Notes: generated by a model not told the origin, from the sequence alone. A DNA stretch of 64,000 nucleotides from Brevundimonas sp. (GCF_019636155.1 NZ_JAHBYB010000002.1:248001-312000); one strand, 5' to 3'; counted from the stretch's first letter, positions 8,399-17,018 are shown. A program made the numbers and translations.

Positions 8399-9349
8399 AT
8401 GACATCTCTTGATCGACGGACCCTGTTCGCGGGCGGACTGGCCCTGACACTCAGCCCAGCCGCGCCCGCCCTGGCGCGCGTTCTGCGGCAGGAGCCGAGC
8501 CGCGAGTTCCAGGTCCGCACCAATGTGGCCAACGCCCGCTACATCAAGCATCGGCCGAAGGTGGCGGTGGCCAGCTATGGCGTCAGCTTCTTCTACACCG
8601 GCAAGACCCGGACGATGTCCGGCGGCGGCGGCGCGCGGATCGACACCGCCCTTTACGGCGTCTCGCCCCAGATGATGACGGAAGTGGCCGAGGCCGCCTG
8701 CCTGGACCTGCGCGCGCGCCTGGCCGCCGCCGGGGAGACGGTCGTGGGCGTGGACGAGACCCGCGCCGCCCTGGCCGCCGCCAATACGCCTCTGCGCGAC
8801 GGCAATCAGTTCCAGGGCCAGGGCACCTTCGACGGCGTCACTGTGGCCCAGCGCTGGCTGACGGTCGGATCGCAGACCGCGCCCATGGTCACCGGCTATT
8901 CCGGCGAGGCCAACAGCATGCTGGCGGGCATCGGAACCCGCAATCGCCTGGCCGCCGCCTCGGCCGCCCTGGACGCCATCATCCTGACGCCGGTGATGTG
9001 GCTGGACTACGCCCGCATGCGCGCGCGGCGCGGCGTGGGGGTGGAAGGCGAAGTGGTAGTGGGCGTGCGCGCCGCGCCGTCCGGCTTCATCGTGTCGGCC
9101 GCCGATCCGCGCGGGCGGTTGGTCATGGCCACCCTGTCGGTCGCCGACGATGTCTATTCCAGCCAGTCCTACGCCATGGACGTCAGCAGCGTGTCGGACC
9201 CCAGCGGCCTTCAGGCCCTGATGAACGTCAATATGAGCCACGCCCGCATCATCGCCGACCCGGCCCGCTGGACCCCAATCGCCCTGGACGCCGCGCGCGG
9301 CTACAACGCCGGCCTGACCGACGCGGTGCGCCAGATCCGGGCGGGGTGA
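8399..9349 (+). CDS. Exported protein of unknown function
   Basis: The 316-residue protein has an N-terminal signal (MTSLDRRTLFAGGLALTLSP...ALA) with paired Arg, suggesting Tat or Sec export. The mature part has a VAVASYGVSFFYTGKT stretch, a glycine run (SGGGGAR), and alternating strands and helices. I see no catalytic motif and no lipobox. A hairpin separates it from the oligopeptidase upstream, and it stands alone before the tRNA genes. I do not recognise the family. Its length, codon use and clear signal peptide argue that it is a real gene. Confidence 0.7.
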   Translation: MTSLDRRTLFAGGLALTLSPAAPALARVLRQEPSREFQVRTNVANARYIKHRPKVAVASYGVSFFYTGKTRTMSGGGGARIDTALYGVSPQMMTEVAEAACLDLRARLAAAGETVVGVDETRAALAAANTPLRDGNQFQGQGTFDGVTVAQRWLTVGSQTAPMVTGYSGEANSMLAGIGTRNRLAAASAALDAIILTPVMWLDYARMRARRGVGVEGEVVVGVRAAPSGFIVSAADPRGRLVMATLSVADDVYSSQSYAMDVSSVSDPSGLQALMNVNMSHARIIADPARWTPIALDAARGYNAGLTDAVRQIRAG

Positions 9350-9384
9350 GCGGGCGACGGATTGTCAGGGAAGCCGGACAGCGG

Positions 9385-9458
9385 TGGCTGGGGAACTAGG
9401 ACTCGAACCTAGAATGACGGTACCAAAAACCGTAGTGTTACCATTACACCATTCCCCA
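9385..9458 (-). tRNA. tRNA-Gln (anticodon TTG)
   Basis: The 74-base cloverleaf reads leftward from 9458. The acceptor TGGGGAA pairs with TTCCCCA. The anticodon loop TTTTGGT carries TTG on the stem ACGGT/ACCGT. The T arm has GGTTCGAGTCC, and CCA is encoded. Confidence 0.96.
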
Positions 9459-9614
9459 GCAGGTCCGGTGATCCGCGCCGGCGGGCGGCGGGAGGGCGGT
9501 CGAATACGCCAAGGCCGCGGGGGATGCAACACCCGCTTTGCAGACAATTTTCGCCGGTGTGAAAACGACGCTTGCGGGCTCCAGGGGCCCTCGTTATAAG
9601 CCCCGACCTCAAGT

Positions 9615-9691
9615 CGGAGTGTGGCTCAGTCTGGTAGAGCACTGCGTTCGGGACGCAGGGGTCGCAGGTTCGAATCCTGCCACTCCGACCA
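9615..9691 (+). tRNA. tRNA-Pro (anticodon CGG)
   Basis: The 77-base cloverleaf has acceptor CGGAGTG/CACTCCG, anticodon stem CTGCG/CGCAG with CGG in the loop, T arm GGTTCGAATCC and encoded CCA. It is divergent from tRNA-Gln, with about 155 bases between them holding both promoters. Confidence 0.96.
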
Positions 9692-9771
9692 TCTTCCTCC
9701 CGCCTCGGAAATGATGATCCGCCGCCGCCTCTTCGTGGAAGACGGGCGCGCGGGCGCCTATCTGTTCGGGC

Positions 9772-10320
9772 ATGAGCACACAGACAGATCCCAAGACCGT
9801 CGTCGACTTCTGGAAAGAGGCAGGCCCCGACAGATGGTTCGCCAAGGACGAGGCGTTCGACGCCGAATTCCGCGACCGCTTCATGGACGCCCATCTGGCC
9901 GCGGCGCGACGAGAACTGGATGGCTGGATGGACACGGCCGAGGGCGCGCTGGCCCTGATGGTCCTGCTGGACCAGTTTCCGCGCAATGTCTGGCGCAACA
10001 CCGCCCACGCCTTCGCGACCGACCCGCTGGCGCGCCATTTCGCCCTGACGGCGCTGGACGCCGGCCGGGACCAGGAGGTCGAGAACGACCTGAGGCGGTT
10101 CTTCTACCTGCCGCTGCAACATGCGGAGGACATGGCGCTTCAGGACCTCCAGGTGCGCCTGTTCCAGGCCATGGATCGCCCCGCCGACGACCGCTGGGCC
10201 GAGCATCATCATGGGGTGATGACCCGGTTCGGCCGGTTCCCGCACCGCAATCGGGCGCTGGGACGTGAGACGACGCCCGAAGAGGCGGAATTCCTGAAAC
10301 AGGACGGGTTCCGGGGCTGA
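9772..10320 (+). CDS. DUF924 family protein
   Basis: The 182-residue soluble protein has the family's helical signatures: VVDFWKEAGPDRWFAKDEAFD at the N-terminus, then ALALMVLLDQFPRNVWR, FFYLPLQHAED and FGRFPHRNRALGR. The fold is described as TPR-like; no biochemical function is established. The ATG at 9772 follows tRNA-Pro by 80 bases, and no partner gene is evident. Confidence 0.9.
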   Translation: MSTQTDPKTVVDFWKEAGPDRWFAKDEAFDAEFRDRFMDAHLAAARRELDGWMDTAEGALALMVLLDQFPRNVWRNTAHAFATDPLARHFALTALDAGRDQEVENDLRRFFYLPLQHAEDMALQDLQVRLFQAMDRPADDRWAEHHHGVMTRFGRFPHRNRALGRETTPEEAEFLKQDGFRG

Positions 10321-10416
10321 CGTCAGGTTCAGGCGCCCCGCAACGGCTTGGCTTTCGCATACCGCCACGCTAGCAAACGCATATCGGCTGTATCTGAAAG
10401 CCTCGAGGGGAATTCC

Positions 10417-11379
10417 ATGACCAAGCCCGTTCTGACCACCGCCCTGGCGGCCGTGGTCGCCCTGTCCGCCGTCGCGCCGACGGCCCAGGCCCAGAGCCGC
10501 CGCAGCGGCGCCCAGCGCACCCAGGACGCCCAGGTGGCCCAGATTCCGCGCTGCACGCGCAACCTGGGCACCATCACCATCGCCGATGGTCAGGCGGACG
10601 TCTTCCGCGAGCTGCAGCTGTCGCCCCCGCAAAGCCTGCTGCGCGTGGTGATCCAGCGTTCGGGCTGCTTCACCCTGGTGGATCGGGGCGTGGGCATGAG
10701 CGTGGCCCAGCGCGAGCGTGAACTGGCGGGACAAGGCGGGCTGCAGCGCGGTTCCAACGTCGGCGGCGGCCAGGTGCGGGCGGCCGACTATGTGCTGGTC
10801 GGCGAGGTCGCCAGCCAGAACGCCAACTCGGGCGGCAGCGCCGTGGCCGGGATCGCCGGCGCCCTGATCGGCGGCACGGCCGGGGCCCTGGTCGGCGGCA
10901 TCCGCACCCGCCGCTCGGAAGCCAATGTGGTCCTGTCGCTGACGGACGTCCGCACCTCGGAAACCGCCCTGGTCACCGAAGGCTACGCCTCGAAGAACGA
11001 CCTGGGCTGGAGCGCCGGCGGCGGCGGCTTCGGCTCGACCGGCTTCGGCGGCGCCGTGGGCGGAGGCTATGAGAACACCGAAATCGGCCGGATCGTGTCC
11101 CAGGCCTTCATCAGCGCCTATGCCGACATGGTCACCCAGATGGGCGGCCTGGGCGAGGCCGGATCGGCCGCGGCCCGCGCCCCGATCGAGAGCTATACGG
11201 TCCAGCAGGCGGCCACCCTGAGGGCCGAACCGCGCACCGGCGCGGCGGTCGTCCGCGCCCTGCCCGTCGGCCTGCGCGTCTATCCCACCGGCAACCGCAA
11301 CGGCCCGTGGTGGGAAGTGATCGACGACAACGACAACACCGGCTGGGTCCAGAATGAGCGCCTGGCCCAGAGCCAGTAA
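10417..11379 (+). CDS. CsgG-domain exported protein with C-terminal SH3b domain
   Basis: The 320-residue protein has a Sec signal peptide ([25 protein letters not shown]). A CsgG/curli-assembly-like domain follows (about residues 40-230), including [15 protein letters not shown] and [13 protein letters not shown]. Glycine-rich hydrophobic segments ([18 protein letters not shown]) sit within it. Residues 260-320 are a bacterial SH3 repeat ending GWVQNERL. CsgG proteins form outer-membrane secretion pores, but this one has no lipobox, and no curli subunit gene is nearby, so a pore role is only inferred. The gene has its own terminator. ATG 10417 is preceded by GAGGGGAA. Confidence 0.8.
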   Translation: MTKPVLTTALAAVVALSAVAPTAQAQSRRSGAQRTQDAQVAQIPRCTRNLGTITIADGQADVFRELQLSPPQSLLRVVIQRSGCFTLVDRGVGMSVAQRERELAGQGGLQRGSNVGGGQVRAADYVLVGEVASQNANSGGSAVAGIAGALIGGTAGALVGGIRTRRSEANVVLSLTDVRTSETALVTEGYASKNDLGWSAGGGGFGSTGFGGAVGGGYENTEIGRIVSQAFISAYADMVTQMGGLGEAGSAAARAPIESYTVQQAATLRAEPRTGAAVVRALPVGLRVYPTGNRNGPWWEVIDDNDNTGWVQNERLAQSQ

Positions 11380-11407
11380 CCGCATCGTCCCATCGGGATG
11401 CGAGCAG

Positions 11408-11436
11408 CGGCCTCCGAGTGATCGGGGGCCGTTTTT
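11408..11436 (+). terminator. Rho-independent terminator after the CsgG-domain gene
   Basis: A 10-bp stem from CGGCCTCCGA and TCGGGGGCCG closes a GTGA tetraloop. Five T's follow. Confidence 0.88.
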
Positions 11437-11521
11437 CGTTCCACCATGCGTCCACAGAAGTGTGACCGCCCGGCACCGAAACCGGGCGCCTCGAATCACC
11501 CATCTGCGTCAAGCTGGCGGC

Positions 11522-12382
11522 ATGAACGCCCAGGCCGCCTTCGCTGATCCGCACGACCGCATGGACGCCGCGCCCGCGGACCATCCGGAATGGCAATATC
11601 TGAACCTGCTGCGCGACATCCTGGACAACGGGGTGCGGCGCGACGACCGGACCGGCACGGGCACCCTGGGCGTGTTCGGCCGCCAGATGCGGTTCGACCT
11701 GGCCCGTGGCTTTCCCCTTCTGACCACCAAGAAGCTGCACACCCGGTCGATCATCGTCGAACTGCTGTGGTTCCTGCGCGGCGAGACCAACATCCGCTGG
11801 CTGAAGGAGAACGGCGTCAGCATCTGGGACGAATGGGCCGACGCCGAGGGAGAGCTGGGCCCCGTCTACGGCAAGCAGTGGCGCAGCTGGACCGCGCCGG
11901 ACGGCCGCGTCATCGACCAGATCGCCAAGCTGGTCGAAGGGCTGAAGACCAACCCCAACAGCCGCCGCCATATCGTCAGCGCCTGGAACCCGGCCGACGT
12001 CGACGACATGGCCCTGCCGCCCTGCCACTGCCTGTTCCAGTTCTTTGTCGCGGACGGAAAACTGAGCTGCCAGCTGTATCAGCGCAGCGCCGACGTCTTC
12101 CTGGGCGTGCCGTTCAACATCGCCAGCTATGCGTTGCTGACCCTGATGATCTGTGAAGTGACGGGGTATGAACCCGGCGAGTTCATCCACACCTTCGGGG
12201 ACGCCCATATCTATCTCGACCATCTGGAGCAGTCGAAGCTCCAACTGACCCGTTCGCCGCTGCCCTTCCCCAAGCTTTCGTTCCGGCGGCGGCTGCACGA
12301 TATTTTCGAATTCAAGCGCGAGGATATCGTGATCACTGGATATGAGGCGCATCCTCATATCCCGGCAAAGGTCTCAAAATAG
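11522..12382 (+). CDS. thyA: Thymidylate synthase
   Basis: The 286-residue enzyme methylates dUMP to dTMP using methylene-tetrahydrofolate. The catalytic Cys168 is in [10 protein letters not shown]. Other signatures are [31 protein letters not shown] and GDAHIYLDH. The ATG at 11522 is followed by a 25-residue extension before the core. The last residues (HIPAKVSK) depart from the usual ...KAPVAV ending, although the length is kept. It leads an operon with the TIR-like gene, mazG and folA, and the dihydrofolate it makes is recycled by FolA downstream. Confidence 0.95.
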   Translation: MNAQAAFADPHDRMDAAPADHPEWQYLNLLRDILDNGVRRDDRTGTGTLGVFGRQMRFDLARGFPLLTTKKLHTRSIIVELLWFLRGETNIRWLKENGVSIWDEWADAEGELGPVYGKQWRSWTAPDGRVIDQIAKLVEGLKTNPNSRRHIVSAWNPADVDDMALPPCHCLFQFFVADGKLSCQLYQRSADVFLGVPFNIASYALLTLMICEVTGYEPGEFIHTFGDAHIYLDHLEQSKLQLTRSPLPFPKLSFRRRLHDIFEFKREDIVITGYEAHPHIPAKVSK

Positions 12383-12388
12383 CGCATC

Positions 12389-13249
12389 GTGACCCGACCC
12401 GGTCTCTTCATTGGCTCTTCAAGCGAAGCTCTGGACGTCGCCTATTCCCTCCAGGCGATGCTTGAATATGAGACCGACCCCACGGTTTGGACCCAGGGAG
12501 TGTTTCGGCCCTCGTCCCAGACATTGTCGGACCTCGTCCGAGAAGCCCGCGAGACGGATTTCGCAGCCTTCATCTTCGCTCCAGACGACATCGTCACCGT
12601 GCGAGGTGAGACGACGCACGTCGTGCGCGACAATGTCCTGTTCGAGTTGGGCCTGTTCATCGGAGCCTTGGGCGTTGAGCGATGCTTCCTGGTCACGCCG
12701 CGCAATTCCGAGCCCTTGAAACTGCCGTCCGATCTGCTGGGCGTGACACCGCTCCGCTATGCAGCAGACCGCGGCGACGGGAGACTGATGGCCGCGCTCG
12801 GGCCCGCCAGCCACGCCATTCTCGAGCAGGTTCGAAGGTTTGGACGACGCTCCAGCGCTCCAGAGACGTTGACTGAGGCGGCGGCGCCCACTCCGACTGA
12901 AATCGCTGATTTGACTGAACGCTTCCTGGCCGAATGGGGCGATGGCGACCTTCTCCTCGCCCGAGCGCGCCTGCGCAAGGGCGCGCCGATGCATATGCTC
13001 GAGGACGAGGACGGCCAGGCGACCCGGGACGTGAAGGCGCTGTTCAACTTCCTCAACGGCATGGCGGATGCGGTCATCGCGGGCCGCGCCGACGAAGAAC
13101 GTCTCAAGCCGGTCTTTGAAAATCCCGTGCGTTCGGTGTGGCGACACGCTTTCACCTATCTCGCGCCGCTGAACGTGGCGGATGAATGGTGGAGTCCCCT
13201 GCCCCAGATCGCGGAATTAGACCGACGCTGGAGCCGAGATCAGTTTTGA
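12389..13249 (+). CDS. TIR-like (CAP12/PCTIR-type) predicted NAD-cleaving effector with C-terminal DUF4760-like domain
   Basis: The 286-residue protein starts at GTG, six bases after the thyA stop. Residues 4-140 match the bacterial TIR-like nucleotide-binding family seen in CBASS Cap12 and Pycsar effectors. The motifs are LFIGSSSEALDVA, a VWTQGVF block, FAAFIFAPDD and RDNVLFELGLFIGALG, with Glu86 the likely catalytic glutamate. Residues 165-286 are helical and resemble DUF4760 (ALFNFLNGMA...VWRHAFTYL). No cyclase or STING domain is present. Proteins of this class usually degrade NAD+ in anti-phage defence. Sitting between thyA and mazG-folA, it is probably co-transcribed with them. The family call is firm; the defence role is inferred. 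Confidence 0.8.
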   Translation: MTRPGLFIGSSSEALDVAYSLQAMLEYETDPTVWTQGVFRPSSQTLSDLVREARETDFAAFIFAPDDIVTVRGETTHVVRDNVLFELGLFIGALGVERCFLVTPRNSEPLKLPSDLLGVTPLRYAADRGDGRLMAALGPASHAILEQVRRFGRRSSAPETLTEAAAPTPTEIADLTERFLAEWGDGDLLLARARLRKGAPMHMLEDEDGQATRDVKALFNFLNGMADAVIAGRADEERLKPVFENPVRSVWRHAFTYLAPLNVADEWWSPLPQIAELDRRWSRDQF

Positions 13250-13542
13250 CCCTTTCCGATCTCACCGCCTCCGTCCTGCGCATCTCCGACATCTACGCCG
13301 CCGAGCACGGCATAGAGCGCGACCGCGACTGGGCGCTGTTGAAGCTGCAGGAGGAGCTGGGCGAGCTGACCGCCGAGCATCTGCGGCTGTCGGGCCGGGC
13401 GCGGGGGGCACCGGACCCAAGGGCCCTGGCGGATGAGGCGGCTGATGTTCTGGGGATGCTGCTGATCTATTGTGATCGGGCCGGCGTCGATATCGAACAG
13501 GCCATGAAGGACAAATGGCTGAAATGGCTGGAGCCGAAATGA
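13246..13542 (+). CDS. MazG-like nucleotide pyrophosphohydrolase
   Basis: From the TTG at 13246, which overlaps the TIR stop as TTGA, the protein has 98 residues. The MazG core shows the metal-binding E..E pattern in LLKLQEELGELTAEHLRL and the later ADEAADVLGMLLIYCDRAG. Such enzymes hydrolyse NTPs or dNTPs, for example dUTP or non-canonical nucleotides, to monophosphates. Lying between thyA and folA, it could supply dUMP or clean the nucleotide pool; this is inference. A GTG start 60 bases upstream would overlap the TIR gene and adds no family sequence. Confidence 0.82.
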   Translation: MTLSDLTASVLRISDIYAAEHGIERDRDWALLKLQEELGELTAEHLRLSGRARGAPDPRALADEAADVLGMLLIYCDRAGVDIEQAMKDKWLKWLEPK

Positions 13543-14072
13543 GCGGCCTGCCTGATCTGGTCCTGGTCGTCGCGCGCGATGTGAACGGCGTCATCGGGCG
13601 GGACGGCGGCCTGCCGTGGCGGCTGCGCAGCGATCTACAGCGGTTCAAGGCCATCACCATCGGCAAGCCCTGCATCATGGGCAGAAACACCTGGGAGAGC
13701 CTGCCGCTGCGGCCCCTGCCCGGCCGGCTGAACCTGGTCCTGACCCGCGACGAAGGCTACGGAGACGCCGGCAAGACCAGGGGGGCGCTGGTGGTCACCA
13801 GCCTGGACGAGGCGCTGGAGATCGCGCGCGAACAGGCGATGGAGGACGGCGTCAACGAGATCTGCGTCATCGGCGGCGCGGCGCTTTACGCCGCCGCCCT
13901 GCCCCGCGCCAAGCGGCTGTATCTCACCGAGGTGCAGACCGAGGTGGACGGCGGCGACACCTGGTTCCCGGCCTTTGACGCAGACGCCTTCGTCGAAACC
14001 GCGTCGGAGAGGGTTCCGGCGGGCGAGAAGGACGACCATTCCATGGTGTTCCGCGTTCTGGAACGACGCTGA
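13539..14072 (+). CDS. folA: Dihydrofolate reductase
   Basis: The 177-residue enzyme reduces dihydrofolate with NADPH, regenerating the cofactor oxidised by ThyA. Signatures are VVARDVNGVIGRDGGLPWRL, CIMGRNTWESLP, NLVLTRD, ICVIGGAALY and YLTEV. The ATG at 13539 overlaps the mazG stop as ATGA, so the two are translationally coupled. It is the last gene of the operon; ybjQ begins 12 bases on and may be read through. Confidence 0.95.
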   Translation: MSGLPDLVLVVARDVNGVIGRDGGLPWRLRSDLQRFKAITIGKPCIMGRNTWESLPLRPLPGRLNLVLTRDEGYGDAGKTRGALVVTSLDEALEIAREQAMEDGVNEICVIGGAALYAAALPRAKRLYLTEVQTEVDGGDTWFPAFDADAFVETASERVPAGEKDDHSMVFRVLERR

Positions 14073-14084
14073 AGGAGACGCCCC

Positions 14085-14405
14085 ATGATCATCACCACCG
14101 CCAACGACCTGCCCGGCCATCGCATCGTCCGCACCATCGGCGTGGTGCGCGGCATCACCGTGCGTTCGCGCAACGCCGTGGCCGATGTGGTCGGCGGGCT
14201 GCAGTCGATGCTGGGCGGACGGGTCGGGGCCTATGTCAAACTGGCCGAAACCGCGCGGCAGGAAGCCTATGACGACCTGATCGCCCATGCGCGCGAGCTT
14301 GGCGCGGACGCGGTGATCGCCATGCGATACGACGCCAATGAAATCATGCCGGGGATCACCGAGGTCCTGGCCTATGGCACGGCGGTGAAGATCGAAGCCG
14401 CCTAG
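14085..14405 (+). CDS. YbjQ/UPF0145 family protein
   Basis: The 106-residue protein has the family signatures ITTANDLPGHRIVRTIGVVRG at the start, SRNAVADVVGGLQS, and the late GADAVIAMRYDAN. The fold forms pentameric rings and has been called a putative heavy-metal-binding domain; its function is unproven. It has AAGGAGA before the ATG. Its TAG lies in the palindrome CTAG shared with the stop of mrp on the opposite strand. Confidence 0.9.
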   Translation: MIITTANDLPGHRIVRTIGVVRGITVRSRNAVADVVGGLQSMLGGRVGAYVKLAETARQEAYDDLIAHARELGADAVIAMRYDANEIMPGITEVLAYGTAVKIEAA

Positions 14406-15496
14406 AGGCCCAGCGCCTCCTCCACGCGCGCGGCGATGGCGGCGAAGCGGGCGGCGAGGTCGCCGTTCGGATCGCTGGCGACCACGGGCGTTCCCGCATC
14501 GCCGGCCTGACGCAGGGAGGCGTCCAGCGGCAGGTCGCCCAGGAAGGCCACGCCCAGGCGCGCCGCCTCCGCCGCCGCCCCGCCCTGGCCGAAGACCGGG
14601 CCGCTCATGTTCTCGATCAGGCCCAGGGTCGGGACGCCCACCTGCTGGAACAGGGCATGGCCGCGCCGGGCGTCGGCCAGGGCCACCTCCTGCGGCGTCG
14701 AGACGATCACGGCCCCGTCCAGCGGCGTCTTCTGGATCAGGGTCAGCTGCACGTCGCCCGTGCCCGGCGGCAGATCGACCACCAGCACGTCCAGCGACGC
14801 CGCCTCGGTTCCCCAGCGCGTCTGGGTCAGCATCTGGGTGATGGCCTGGCTGGCCATCGGCCCGCGCCAGATCATGGCGTCGCCCGCGCCGGTCAGCAGG
14901 CCGACCGACATGGCCTTCAGCCCATGGGCCAGATGCGGCTGCATCGCCCCATCGACGTATTCAGGCTTGCCCGACAGGCCCAGCATGGTCGGCAGGGACG
15001 GGCCATAGACATCGGCGTCCAGCACCCCGACCGACAGGCCGCGCGCCGCAAGCGCCGCCGCCAGATTGACCGCGACGGTGGACTTGCCCACCCCGCCCTT
15101 GCCACTGGCCACCGCCAGGACGCGGCGCACATGGGCGGGACGGTCGATGGGCACGGGCGCCTTGGGCCGCCCCTGATCCATCGCCGCCCTGGACAATCCG
15201 GCCGTGCGCGCGCGCGGCGGCTGGGCAGGCGGCGCGGGCGGCGGGCCTTCGTCGCTGAGCACCACCAGCACCCGCTGGACCCCTGGCAGTGCCTTCAGCG
15301 CCGCCTCGGCCTGGCCGCGGATGGCCTCATAGTCGCCCTTGCGCCCGCGCGGCACGTCCAGGGCGCAGCCGGCCCGGTCGTCGGCCGCCACCACCCCGCG
15401 CGTCAGCCCGGCGGCCACCAGCCCCTGGCCCGAGGCCGGGTCGATGATCTGGTCCAGGGCCTGAAGAACGGCGTCGCGGTCGGGCACGGAGGGCAT
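14402..15496 (-). CDS. mrp: Mrp/ApbC-type P-loop ATPase for Fe-S cluster carriage
   Basis: The 364-residue protein has an N-terminal MIP18-like domain (1-90), a Pro-rich linker, and an NBP35/Mrp ATPase from about residue 125. Walker A is ASGKGGVGKST, followed by GVLDADVYGPSLP and VDLPPGTGD. The CxxC that many Mrp proteins carry after IENMS is absent here; the segment reads IENMSGPVFGQGG. Cluster transfer therefore may use other ligands or not occur. It is not linked to the suf operon. Confidence 0.88.
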   Translation of the reverse strand: MPSVPDRDAVLQALDQIIDPASGQGLVAAGLTRGVVAADDRAGCALDVPRGRKGDYEAIRGQAEAALKALPGVQRVLVVLSDEGPPPAPPAQPPRARTAGLSRAAMDQGRPKAPVPIDRPAHVRRVLAVASGKGGVGKSTVAVNLAAALAARGLSVGVLDADVYGPSLPTMLGLSGKPEYVDGAMQPHLAHGLKAMSVGLLTGAGDAMIWRGPMASQAITQMLTQTRWGTEAASLDVLVVDLPPGTGDVQLTLIQKTPLDGAVIVSTPQEVALADARRGHALFQQVGVPTLGLIENMSGPVFGQGGAAAEAARLGVAFLGDLPLDASLRQAGDAGTPVVASDPNGDLAARFAAIAARVEEALGL

Positions 15497-15570
15497 CCTG
15501 CGCTTGCGGGAAAGGGCTTGGGCGTCACATATCGGAAGCCGCGCCGCCGAACCAATCCCCGTGAGCGAAG

Positions 15571-16461
15571 TTGACGCATCCGCCCCTCACCCTGATCGCC
15601 GGTCCGACCGCTTCGGGCAAGTCGCGCCTGGCGCTGGAGACGGCCCGAACGACCGGGGCGGCGATCCTGAACGCCGACAGCCAGCAGCTGTACGCCGACC
15701 TGAGCATCCTGTCGGCGCGGCCGTCGGCCGAGGATGTGGCGGCGGCCGAACATCGTCTGTATGGCGTCGCCGACGCCGCGGACGCCTGGTCGGTCGGGCG
15801 ATGGGCGCGGGCTGTGCTGAACGAGATCGGGGCGCTGGAGGCCGAGGGGCGTCCGGCGATCCTGGTCGGCGGCACGGGGCTGTATTTCCTTTCTCTGACC
15901 CGAGGGTTGGCGGATATTCCTGAGGTTCGAGTCGAGGTCCGGGACCAGAGCCAGGCCGCGTTTGACAACGAGGGCGAGGCCGTCTTCCGCCGCCGCCTGG
16001 GCGCCGTCGATCCTCAGACCGAGGCCGCCATCGCGCCCGGCGATCGCCAGCGACTGGTCCGGGCCTTCAGCGTCCACGCCCAGACCGGCCGGCCGCTCAG
16101 CGCCTTCAAGGCCGACACCCGCCCCCTGATCGCGCCCGACCGCTGGACCGGCCTGGTGATCGAGCCTGAGCGTGAACGTCTCTATGCCGCCTGCGACGCG
16201 CGAGTGGACCTGATGATCGAAGGCGGCGCCCTGGACGAGGTGCGCGCCCTGATGGCCCGGCGCCTGGACCCCGGCCTTCCGGCCATGAAGGCGGTGGGCG
16301 TGCGCGAACTGGCGGCGCATCTGGCGGGCGAGATGATGCGGGACGACGCGGTCGCGGCGATGAAACAGGCCACCCGCAACTACGCCAAACGCCAGCTGAC
16401 CTGGTTCAGGAACCAGACGCCGGACTGGCCGCGTCATCCGGGCCAGGTGATGAGCCCATAA
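15571..16461 (+). CDS. miaA: tRNA dimethylallyltransferase
   Basis: The 296-residue enzyme transfers the dimethylallyl group to A37 of tRNAs reading UNN codons. The P-loop is LIAGPTASGKSRLA. NADSQQLY, VGGTGLYF and GDRQRLVRA are family motifs, and AMKAVGVREL and NYAKRQLTWFRNQ complete it. The start is a TTG at 15571 preceded by GAGCGAAG; no in-frame ATG lies near. An inverted repeat pair begins just after its stop. Confidence 0.94.
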   Translation: MTHPPLTLIAGPTASGKSRLALETARTTGAAILNADSQQLYADLSILSARPSAEDVAAAEHRLYGVADAADAWSVGRWARAVLNEIGALEAEGRPAILVGGTGLYFLSLTRGLADIPEVRVEVRDQSQAAFDNEGEAVFRRRLGAVDPQTEAAIAPGDRQRLVRAFSVHAQTGRPLSAFKADTRPLIAPDRWTGLVIEPERERLYAACDARVDLMIEGGALDEVRALMARRLDPGLPAMKAVGVRELAAHLAGEMMRDDAVAAMKQATRNYAKRQLTWFRNQTPDWPRHPGQVMSP

Positions 16462-16465
16462 GCCT

Positions 16466-16600
16466 CGTCACCCTCGGGCTTGTCCCGAGGGCCCATGGCG
16501 GCCGCAGGCCGGACTGGTGGCTGTTCTGGCTTTTGGTCAACACCATCCGCGTTCGAGGACGACGCGAAGAGGGGCCCTCGGGACAAGCCCGAGGGTGACG
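16466..16600. repeat. Inverted pair of 29-bp dispersed repeat
   Basis: A 29-base sequence containing GTCACCCTCGGGCTTGTCCC (16466-16494) recurs inverted at 16572-16600, with 77 bases between. The same inverted pair, with a 76-base unrelated spacer, lies at 35122-35255. Each arm itself contains a hairpin CCCTCGGGCTTGTCCCGAGGG. No gene fits in this stretch. Confidence 0.9.
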
Positions 16601-16663
16601 GACTGTTGAAGGCCTTTATGAAACTTGGACTGGAGTATGAGGCCACGTCCTAGGCCTAAGCCC

Positions 16664-16692
16664 TTCAAATCCGGCGCTGGAACCGCTATATT
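16664..16692 (+). promoter_or_regulatory. Probable ssrA promoter
   Basis: TTCAAA (16664-16669) and TATATT (16687-16692) are spaced by 17 bases. The predicted start near 16699 falls exactly where the acceptor half of the tmRNA should begin. Confidence 0.55.
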
Positions 16693-16698
16693 GGCCTT

Positions 16699-17018
16699 GT
16701 CCGGGTTCGCCCGGACTATGGCGATAAACGCGCCTGTAATAAGCGGACCGGACCCGGGTGCGATTCCCGGCGGCTCCACCAATCTCTTCCGCGTTATCGG
16801 CGGGACTGTGCGGGGCCGACTAGCATCGACGGACGTGTAAAGAGGATTGCTTTCGCTCGTCCTGGCCCACCGCATCGGGCCTTTAACTAACTGCGAACGA
16901 TAACTTCGCTGAGGAATACGCTGTCGCCGCGTAATGCGGTTCCGGTAATTCCAACCTAAACTCCTGGGGGTTCAGATCTTCAGGCGGGGCCTGTCGGGAG
17001 CCTGGCAACAGAATCCCG
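16699..17018 (+). ncRNA. ssrA: Two-piece (permuted) tmRNA
   Basis: The acceptor half comes first. It has a hairpin (GTCCGGG/CCCGGAC), T arm GGGTGCGATTCCC and acceptor CGGCTCC-ACCA ending at 16781. The coding half begins at 16812 with GGGGCCG, which pairs with the acceptor strand, and continues ACTAGCATCGACGG. The tag frame at 16893-16934 encodes ANDNFAEEYAVAA then TAA. Bases 16782-16811 would be removed during maturation. The tag rescues stalled ribosomes and marks products for ClpXP, whose adaptor gene follows. The 3' end is estimated, from CCTGGCAACAGA near 17010. Confidence 0.93.

Noticed and set aside
9409-11499. A 696-codon leftward open frame
   Set aside because: It runs antisense through tRNA-Pro, the DUF924 gene and the CsgG-domain gene, all well supported. 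It is a shadow frame in GC-rich DNA with no recognisable domain.
12389-13542. A complete CBASS or Thoeris system
   Set aside because: Only a TIR-type effector is seen. No nucleotidyltransferase, ThsA, SIR2 or STING partner lies within several genes, so no known multi-gene system can be claimed.
14402-15496. ParA-type partition ATPase
   Set aside because: The P-loop KGGVGKS is shared, but VDLPPGTGD, IENMS and the N-terminal MIP18-like part are Mrp features.
16537-16875. A leftward 112-codon frame over the ssrA region
   Set aside because: It lies across both halves of the tmRNA and its promoter, with no protein similarity.
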